64,000 nucleotides of DNA, from contig NZ_FNOG01000003.1 in NCBI RefSeq assembly GCF_900106525.1, positions 222,261 through 286,260 on the forward strand. Direction: 5' to 3'. The notes below the pieces were generated by a model. It was not told the DNA's origin. It ran no database searches and was given only the letters and a program-made list of their open reading frames with translations. A program made the translations under genes and the position numbers. Positions 59,128 through 64,000 of this stretch are shown piece by piece; positions within the stretch are counted from its first letter, which is position 1; each line of letters starts with the position of its first letter. The stretch is from Lysobacter enzymogenes. Its GTDB lineage: Bacteria > Pseudomonadota > Gammaproteobacteria > Xanthomonadales > Xanthomonadaceae.

Positions 59128-59490
59128 TTACAACAGCTCCAGCACCCGCTCCGGCGGACGCCCGATCACCGCGCGGCCGCCGTGCACGAACACCGGCCGT
59201 TCGATCAGGCGCGGATGCGCGGCCATCGCCGCGATCAGCGCGTCCTCGTCGAGCGAGGTATCGTCGAGCCCGAGTTGCTTGTATTCGTCCTCGCCGCTGC
59301 GCAGCAGCTCGCGTGCGTCGACGCCGAGCAGGCCCAGCAGTTCGCACAGCTCGGTCGCGTCCGGCGGCGTTTCCAGATACGCGATCACTTCCGGCTCGAT
59401 GCCGCGTTCGCGCAGCAGCTCCAGCGCGCCGCGCGATTTGGAGCAGCGCGGGTTGTGATAGAGGCGGGTAGGGGCGCGAAGCTTGGACAT
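59128..59490 (-). CDS. ArsC-family (glutaredoxin-type) arsenate reductase-like protein
   Basis: A 120-aa thioredoxin-fold protein of ArsC/YffB length. The catalytic cysteine is C16 in Y-H-N-P-R-C-S-K-S-R, followed by G-I-E-P-E-V-I-A-Y-L-E-T-P-P and the C-terminal R-P-V-F-V-H-G-G-R-A-V-I-G-R-P-P-E. These match glutathione/glutaredoxin-linked ArsC, in which three arginines bind arsenate. The C-terminal G-R-P-P-E is complete. No arsB, acr3 or arsR gene is adjacent, so arsenic resistance is not shown and a YffB-like thiol role is equally possible. Confidence 0.85.
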   Translation of the reverse strand: MSKLRAPTRLYHNPRCSKSRGALELLRERGIEPEVIAYLETPPDATELCELLGLLGVDARELLRSGEDEYKQLGLDDTSLDEDALIAAMAAHPRLIERPVFVHGGRAVIGRPPERVLELL

Positions 59491-59587
59491 GGACGGACTC
59501 CTGTACGCAAAGGCGCGCCGCTGTGCGCACGCGCCGCTTTGAGCGCGCCGCAATCGAAACCTTGCGCGGGCCGGACGCGGCGCAACG

Positions 59588-59611
59588 AAAAAAGCCGGCT
59601 TTCGCCGGCTT
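59588..59611 (-). terminator. Terminator after tRNA-Val
   Basis: On the minus strand AAGCCGGC-GAAA-GCCGGCTT is followed by a run of T. A GNRA tetraloop closes the stem. It starts 13 bases after the tRNA CCA. Confidence 0.92.
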
Positions 59612-59623
59612 CTTTCTTGCAAC

Positions 59624-59698
59624 TGGTGGGCGGTGCAGGGTTCGAACCTGCGACCCTCGCCGTGTGAAGGCGATGCTCTACCGCTGAGCTAACCGCCC
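59624..59698 (-). tRNA. tRNA-Val(CAC)
   Basis: A 75-nt cloverleaf with GGGCGGT/ACCGCCC acceptor, GCTC/GAGC D stem, anticodon stem TCGCC/GGCGA with loop TTCACAC (anticodon CAC), T arm GCAGG-TTCGAAC-CCTGC and encoded CCA. It has its own promoter and terminator. Confidence 0.95.
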
Positions 59699-59716
59699 GA
59701 TGTAATCGGGTCGCAA

Positions 59717-59745
59717 ATTGTAATCGCGCGATCCGGAACTGACAA
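59717..59745 (-). promoter_or_regulatory. Sigma-70 promoter of tRNA-Val
   Basis: On the minus strand TTGTCA (59745-59740), a 17-base spacer and TACAAT (59722-59717) end 18 bases before the tRNA 5' end. Both hexamers are one base from consensus. The rest of the 59699-60033 gap holds no gene I can support. Confidence 0.82.
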
Positions 59746-60033
59746 GCCTTTGCGGCCATCGATTTTCGGATCGTCCCATCCGCCGGATTGCGTCTGCGGA
59801 AACGGGGCGGGGCCGCACCGGCCGCCGCCGCGGATCGCCCTGGAAACCGCGGTAAAACGCGCCAGAACCGGGCCGGAGCCATGCGGCGGGGCCGGGTCCG
59901 GGCCGAGGCGATCCCCTGTAAGCGGGGCCGACTTCGGCGCATCGCGGCCCGGTGGGCACCACGCGGCCGCGCATCCCGGCCGAACGCGCCGCCCGGCGCC
60001 AGCGCGCCCGTCCGGCCAGGCCAGCGCCTGCGC

Positions 60034-60888
60034 TTACTCCAACTGCTCCTTCGCATACGCCGCATCCAGCGCTTCCATCGCGTCGAGCGGCTTGAGCTTG
60101 GCGGCCTTTTCGTAGGCCGCCGCGGCCGCGGCTTCCTGCTTGTCGCCGTGCAGCAGCATCAGCACGTTGCCGTGCTCGATGTGGGCGATCGGCGAATCCG
60201 GAGTCAGCTTGAGCGCGGTCTTGATGTGCTTCTCCGACTCGCTGGCCTTGGCGCCGTAGGTGAGCCCGCCGATCATGCCGCCGATCTTGTCGATGATCTC
60301 GGCGTGGTACAGCGCCATCGCGGTATGCGCTTCGGCGTGCTTGGCTTCCAGTTCCAGGGTCGTGTCCAGCGCGGCGCGGACCTTGCCGGCGATGCCGTCC
60401 TTGAGCGCCTTGGCGATGCTCAGGCCCTGGCTGTAGCGGCCCAGGGCGAAGGCGTAGCGGTAATGGCTGTTGGCCTCGTCCGGCAGCGCGGCGACCGCGG
60501 CCTCGGCGATCTTGGCCGCCTGCTGATAGCGCTTGAGCTGCTCGGCCTCGTCCTCGACCAGATAGGTCGCGTGGATGCCCAAGGCTTTCACCGCCACCGA
60601 AGCGCCGACCGGGCCGAGCTTCTCGCCGGCGTCGAAGGCCGCCTTGAAGTCGCCGCGATGGAACGCGCGCCAGGCCTCCTGCAGCGCCTCGGCCAGCGCG
60701 TCCGCGTCCGCGCCCTTGGGCGCGGCCTTGCCGGCGGCCTTGATCAGCGCGCCCGCGCGCTTGGCGTCCGGGAACGGCTCGGCATCGCCGGCGTGCAGCT
60801 TGGGCCAGGCTTTCTTGAGGGCGTCGCCGGCGTAGGCATAGGCCTTGGCGTCGTGCGGAAAAGCGGCCCAGGCGGTCTTGGCGGCCAT
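60034..60888 (-). CDS. Tetratricopeptide-like helical-repeat protein
   Basis: A 284-aa, Ala/Lys/Asp-rich protein of stacked helix pairs. Repeat-like blocks include A-Y-A-Y-A-G-D-A-L-K-K-A-W, A-N-S-H-Y-R-Y-A-F-A-L-G-R-Y, H-A-E-A-H-T-A-M-A-L-Y-H-A-E and S-P-I-A-H-I-E-H-G-N-V-L-M-L, similar to degenerate TPR units. A conserved-looking I-D-K-I-G-G-M-I-G-G-L-T-Y-G-A segment lies near residue 204. There is no signal peptide. It is a probable scaffold or binding protein; the partner is unknown. The ATG at 60888 starts M-A-A-K-T-A-W, and the gene stands alone between tRNA-Val and the phasin-like gene. Confidence 0.8.
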   Translation of the reverse strand: MAAKTAWAAFPHDAKAYAYAGDALKKAWPKLHAGDAEPFPDAKRAGALIKAAGKAAPKGADADALAEALQEAWRAFHRGDFKAAFDAGEKLGPVGASVAVKALGIHATYLVEDEAEQLKRYQQAAKIAEAAVAALPDEANSHYRYAFALGRYSQGLSIAKALKDGIAGKVRAALDTTLELEAKHAEAHTAMALYHAEIIDKIGGMIGGLTYGAKASESEKHIKTALKLTPDSPIAHIEHGNVLMLLHGDKQEAAAAAAYEKAAKLKPLDAMEALDAAYAKEQLE

Positions 60889-61063
60889 GTACTGTCCTTG
60901 TTCGAACGGATCGGACCGGCAGCATCCCGCCGCGGCGGGGGGGCTGGCAAGAGGGGCCGCGCGCCTGTGCGCCGGCTGAAAGGGCTAGTGCCATTGCTCG
61001 ATGCGCGCTGGCGATAGTGCGCGGGCGAAACCGTCCATTCCGGGCGGTCGACGGAGTGCGACG

Positions 61064-61492
61064 ATGGCAGTGGGCAAGCGCAAGAAGCAGGCGGCGGCCA
61101 AGCCGGCCGCGAACCAAACCACCACGCTGCGGCACCTGTGGCTGGCCAGCTTGGGTCTGGCCGCGCTCGCGCGCCGCGAAGCGCTGGCCGGCGCCGGCCG
61201 TGCGGCCGGGCAGGTCGACGCGCTGCAGCGGCGCGTGCGCGATCTGGCCTCGGACGCGCGCGGCAACGTGGTCGGCGGGATCGAGAACGTGCGCGGCCAG
61301 GTCGAGCCGAAAGTGGTGCAGTTCAGCGCCGAAGTCGAGGCGCGGCTGGCGCCGGTGCTGGACAAGCTCGGCCTGAAGGGCCAGCGCACGCCGCGCGCCC
61401 AGCGCAAGGGCCGCAAGCCGGCGGCGAAGAAGGCCGCGGCGCCGCGTCGTGCCGCGCGCAAGCCGGCCGCACGCCGCGCGCGCAAGGCTTGA
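61064..61492 (+). CDS. Phasin-family-like, histone-tailed small protein
   Basis: A 142-aa protein. A basic start (M-A-V-G-K-R-K-K) is followed by an amphipathic helical middle (L-W-L-A-S-L-G-L-A-A-L-A-R-R-E-A-L-A-G-A-G, V-D-A-L-Q-R-R-V-R-D-L, V-Q-F-S-A-E-V-E-A-R-L), like PhaF/phasin granule proteins. The C terminus is Lys/Arg/Ala/Pro-rich (K-P-A-A-K-K-A, R-A-A-R-K-P-A-A-R-R-A-R-K-A), histone-like and able to bind DNA. Such phasins coat polyhydroxyalkanoate granules and tie them to the nucleoid. No pha synthase gene is in view, so the function is inferred from layout. A terminator follows. Confidence 0.68.
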   Translation: MAVGKRKKQAAAKPAANQTTTLRHLWLASLGLAALARREALAGAGRAAGQVDALQRRVRDLASDARGNVVGGIENVRGQVEPKVVQFSAEVEARLAPVLDKLGLKGQRTPRAQRKGRKPAAKKAAAPRRAARKPAARRARKA

Positions 61493-61497
61493 CACCG

Positions 61498-61523
61498 AAA
61501 GGGCGCCGAATGGCGCCCTTTTT
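61498..61523 (+). terminator. Terminator after the phasin-like gene
   Basis: AAAGGGCGCC-GAAT-GGCGCCCTTT is followed by TTC. It begins five bases after the stop codon. Confidence 0.9.
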
Positions 61524-61568
61524 CGTTGCGGCGAGAGGTTTGCCGACCGCGTTCAGCCGCGGCCGGCC

Positions 61569-62195
61569 TCAGTCGAGATACGCGCGGATCAGCGTGTTCA
61601 GGTGCATCCGCTCGGCATCGCGCAGGAACGGCGACAGCAGCATCATCACCTGGACGATGCCGTCGCGGATCGCCGCGTGCTCGTCCTTGTCGCCGCGCGC
61701 GGCGGCGTAGTTGAGCCAGAACGTCGCGATCACCAACACGTTGGTGGCGGTGGCCGCCAGCTCGTCGCCGGACGCGCGCATGACCCCGGCCTGCGACAAC
61801 CCGCGCATGACCAGGTGGGCCTGCTCGTCGGCGCGCTTGAGGATGCGCGCGAAGCGCATGCGCAGGCGGCGGTTGCGGCTGAGGATCTCGACCAGATCGC
61901 GGTAGAGGAAGCGGTAGTCCCAGATGCACTCGAACACCAGGTGCAACTGCAGCCAGATGTCCTCCAGCCCCGGCAGGCGCCCTTGCGGCGCGGCCAGGGC
62001 GGCGTCCATGCGCTCCTCGAATCGAGCGAACAGCTGCTCGATGATGTCGTCCTTGTTGCGGAAGTGGTAGTACAGATTGCCGGGGCTGATCTCCAGCTCG
62101 TCGGCGATGTGGTTGGTGGTGACGTTGGGCTCGCCTTGCGCGTTGAACATGATCAACGCGGCATCGAGGATGCGTTGGCGGGTCTGTTTCGCCAT
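61569..62195 (-). CDS. TetR-family transcriptional regulator
   Basis: A 208-aa protein with an N-terminal HTH (T-R-Q-R-I-L-D-A-A-L, then T-T-N-H-I-A-D-E-L-E-I-S-P-G-N-L-Y-Y-H-F-R-N-K), very typical of TetR regulators of lipid and fatty-acid genes. It has a helical ligand-binding C domain with a W-L-N-Y-A-A segment. It ends the minus-strand pair with the acyl-CoA-binding protein gene and faces the fatty acyl-CoA reductase gene. It is the natural candidate to control both, probably in response to an acyl-CoA; that is inference. Confidence 0.9.
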   Translation of the reverse strand: MAKQTRQRILDAALIMFNAQGEPNVTTNHIADELEISPGNLYYHFRNKDDIIEQLFARFEERMDAALAAPQGRLPGLEDIWLQLHLVFECIWDYRFLYRDLVEILSRNRRLRMRFARILKRADEQAHLVMRGLSQAGVMRASGDELAATATNVLVIATFWLNYAAARGDKDEHAAIRDGIVQVMMLLSPFLRDAERMHLNTLIRAYLD

Positions 62196-62230
62196 CGTGC
62201 GGCCGGGGGAAGGCGGGGCGGGGCGCGGCG

Positions 62231-62488
62231 TCAGCCGCGCAGCTTCTTGACCAGATCGACGTACTTCTTCTTGGCTTCGGCCTGATCGGTGCCCTTGAGC
62301 TTTTCCCAGGCCTCGTACTTGGCCGTGCCGACGAAGTCGAAGAAGCCGGGCTTGGGCCCGTTGACATCGCCTTCGGCGCCCTGCTTGTACAGCGCGTACA
62401 GGCGCAGGAGGGTGTCGTTATCGGGGCGTTCGGGCAGGGACTGGACGTCCTTGGCGGCTTGTTCGAATGCGGCTTGGATATCGGACAC
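62231..62488 (-). CDS. Acyl-CoA-binding protein
   Basis: An 85-aa four-helix protein with the ACBP signature: F-E-Q-A-A-K-D-V-Q-S-L-P, L-R-L-Y-A-L-Y-K-Q-A-T-like L-Y-A-L-Y-K-Q-G, G-D-V-N-G-P-K-P-G and A-K-Y-E-A-W-E-K-L-K-G, with a late K-K-K-Y-V-D-L-V-K-K-L. It binds long-chain acyl-CoA. The GTG at 62488 gives the exact usual length and follows an AGGAGAGG Shine-Dalgarno; the longer upstream frame is rejected. It is divergent from the reductase gene and precedes the TetR gene on the same strand. Confidence 0.93.
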   Translation of the reverse strand: MSDIQAAFEQAAKDVQSLPERPDNDTLLRLYALYKQGAEGDVNGPKPGFFDFVGTAKYEAWEKLKGTDQAEAKKKYVDLVKKLRG

Positions 62489-62643
62489 GGCGGGCCTCTC
62501 CTGGGCACCAGGTTGAGGCGGCATCACACCATGCGCTCCGGAGTGGGTCAATACGGAAAGGAATTGTTACCGCGCCCGCGCTCTGGCACCGTAGCGTCAT
62601 GCCGCCGCAACGGCGGCCGATCGGGGCCATCCAGGAGAGGGGT

Positions 62644-64000
62644 ATGAGCTATTTCGTCACCGGCGCGACGGGTTTCATCGGTCGCTTCCTCGTCAGCAAC
62701 CTGCTGAAACGCAAGGGCACGATCCACGTGCTGGTGCGCAAGGATTCGCAGAAGAAGTTCGACGCCACGGCCAAGAAGATGGGTTGGGACCTCAAGCGGG
62801 TGATCCCCGTGGCGGGCGACATGACCCAGGCCAAGTGCGGGCTGACGCCTGCGCAGATCCGCTCGCTGAGCGGGAAGATCAAGCATTTCTTCCATCTGGC
62901 GGCGATCTACGATCTCACCGCCAGCGCGCAATCGCAGCGCGCGGCCAACATCGACGGCACCCAGCACGCGCTGGACCTGGCCGCGGCGCTCAGCGCCGCG
63001 CCGGCGTCCAATCTGGTGTTCCATCACACCAGTTCGATCGCCGCCGCCGGCATGTACCCGGGCGTGTTCCGCGAGGACATGTTCGACGAGGCCGAGGGCC
63101 TGGACGATCCGTACCTGCGCACCAAGCACGATTCCGAGGGCCTGGTCCGCGCCGAGAAGCGGGTCAAGTGGCGGATCTACCGCCCGGGCATGGTGGTCGG
63201 CCATTCGCAGACCGGCGAGATGGACAAGATCGACGGCCCGTACTACTTCTTCACCTTCCTCAAGAAGCTGCGCGAGATGCTGCCGCCGTGGATGCCGATG
63301 CTCGGCGTCGAGGGCGGGCGGATCAACATCATCCCGGTCGACTACGTGGTCGACGCGATGGACCACATCGCGCACAAGCCCAAGCTCGACGGGCATTGCT
63401 TCCACCTGACCGATCCGGAGCCGCAGCGCGTCGGCGAGGTGCTCAACACCTTCGCCCGCGCCGGCCACACGCCGGAGATGACGATGCGCATCGACGCGCG
63501 CATGTTCGCCTTCGTGCCCAGCGGCATCCGCGGCGCGGTCGGCAACCTGCCGCCGGTGCGTCGCTTCGTCGGCATGCTGCTGCGCGACTTCAAGATTCCC
63601 AAGGAAACCCTGAAGTTCATCACCTATCCGACCCGCTTCGACAACCGCGAGACCGAGCGCGCGCTGCGCGGCAGCGGGATCAAGGTGCCGCACCTGGACG
63701 ACTACGCCTGGCGCCTGTGGGACTACTGGGAACGCCACCTGGATCCGGACCTGTTCGTCGACCGCACGCTTAAGGGCAAGGTGCGCAACAAGGTCGTGGT
63801 GATCACCGGCGGCTCGTCCGGCATCGGCCTTGCGACCGCGGAGAAGGTCGCCGCGGCGGGCGCGGTCACCATCATCGTCGCGCGCGGCGAGGAGGAACTG
63901 TTCAAGGCCCGCGACGCGATGAAGGCGCTCGGCGGCAAGGTCTTCGCCTACACCGCGGATCTGGCCGACATGGCCGACTGCGACCGCCTGGTCGAGACCA
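62644..64000 (+). CDS. Two-domain fatty acyl-CoA reductase (marinobacter FAR-like), 3' end cut by window
   Basis: The frame runs open to the window end, showing 452 residues. The N-terminal NADPH-dependent reductase domain starts S-Y-F-V-T-G-A-T-G-F-I-G-R-F-L, has F-H-L-A-A-I-Y-D-L, S-S-I-A-A-A-G, and Y-L-R-T-K-H-D-S-E (active Y/K pair), then Y-R-P-G-M-V-V-G-H-S and P-Y-Y-F-F. A second SDR domain begins near residue 377 (V-V-V-I-T-G-G-S-S-G-I-G). This layout and many blocks match the roughly 660-residue Marinobacter enzyme that reduces acyl-CoA to fatty alcohol. A strong AGGAGAGG site precedes the ATG. An acyl-CoA-binding protein and TetR gene are divergent. Confidence 0.85.
   Translation, partial: MSYFVTGATGFIGRFLVSNLLKRKGTIHVLVRKDSQKKFDATAKKMGWDLKRVIPVAGDMTQAKCGLTPAQIRSLSGKIKHFFHLAAIYDLTASAQSQRAANIDGTQHALDLAAALSAAPASNLVFHHTSSIAAAGMYPGVFREDMFDEAEGLDDPYLRTKHDSEGLVRAEKRVKWRIYRPGMVVGHSQTGEMDKIDGPYYFFTFLKKLREMLPPWMPMLGVEGGRINIIPVDYVVDAMDHIAHKPKLDGHCFHLTDPEPQRVGEVLNTFARAGHTPEMTMRIDARMFAFVPSGIRGAVGNLPPVRRFVGMLLRDFKIPKETLKFITYPTRFDNRETERALRGSGIKVPHLDDYAWRLWDYWERHLDPDLFVDRTLKGKVRNKVVVITGGSSGIGLATAEKVAAAGAVTIIVARGEEELFKARDAMKALGGKVFAYTADLADMADCDRLVET

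Overview
The window comes from the chromosome of a high-GC gammaproteobacterium, most like the Xanthomonadaceae/Lysobacteraceae and probably Lysobacter. The reasons are strong G/C third-position bias, a two-domain marinobacter-type acyl reductase, a fused E1 alpha-beta dehydrogenase, secreted trypsin-like and subtilisin-like proteases, gene orders such as comEC-exbB-exbD-msbA-lpxK-kdsB-lmwP-uvrC-pgsA-tRNA(Gly)-tRNA(Cys), and intergenic space filled with several families of short hairpin repeats. The genus is inferred; no search was run.

Layout. 0-10 kb: 3' end of tcdA, tatD, a small membrane protein, a glycine-zipper envelope protein, glutaryl-CoA dehydrogenase, a GNAT/GST pair, fused E1 dehydrogenase and asparagine synthetase. 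10-12 kb: a secreted trypsin-like protease and a Pro/Ala-rich exported protein. 12-18.3 kb: ygfZ, then a succinate dehydrogenase block (sdhAF4, sdhCDAB, a MAPEG protein, sdhE, ygfX) carrying the enzyme with its two flavinylation/assembly helpers. 18.3-31.9 kb: an envelope block (lolC/E-type permease, lolD, comEC, exbB, exbD, msbA, lpxK, kdsB, low-Mr phosphatase) followed by uvrC-pgsA. 32-33.2 kb: a duplicated tRNA(Gly)/tRNA(Cys) cluster with a decayed tRNA(Cys) copy and a frameshifted DUF5713 gene.

33.6-35.8 kb: carbonic anhydrase plus SulP transporter, a likely bicarbonate pair. 37.0-38.8 kb: a low-GC patch with an unknown 260-aa gene and an AlpA-like DNA-binding gene, ending at tRNA-Leu(UAA). 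38.9-41 kb: divergent VOC and AraC-type genes. 41-46.4 kb: a five-gene minus-strand cluster (membrane-anchored substrate-binding-like protein, TelA, substrate-binding/VWA lipoprotein, XpaC-like membrane protein, KfrA-N protein). This is the best candidate for an undescribed envelope or stress system. 46.7-51.8 kb: small ORF, HD protein, epimerase, folK/folM-like pair, macro-domain protein. 52-57 kb: S8 protease, MASE2-GGDEF cyclase, UDP-sugar dehydrogenase. 57-62 kb: glutamate-synthase-like FMN protein, ArsC-like protein, tRNA-Val, TPR protein, phasin-like protein. 62-64 kb: TetR and acyl-CoA-binding protein genes divergent from a fatty acyl-CoA reductase that runs off the end.

No integrase, transposase, CRISPR array or rRNA was seen. 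The most striking non-coding content is repetitive: a 131-bp unit at two loci, a 166-bp unit in three exact-period copies, a 41-nt perfect inverted repeat between convergent genes, and a short hairpin family whose stem shows compensatory base changes.
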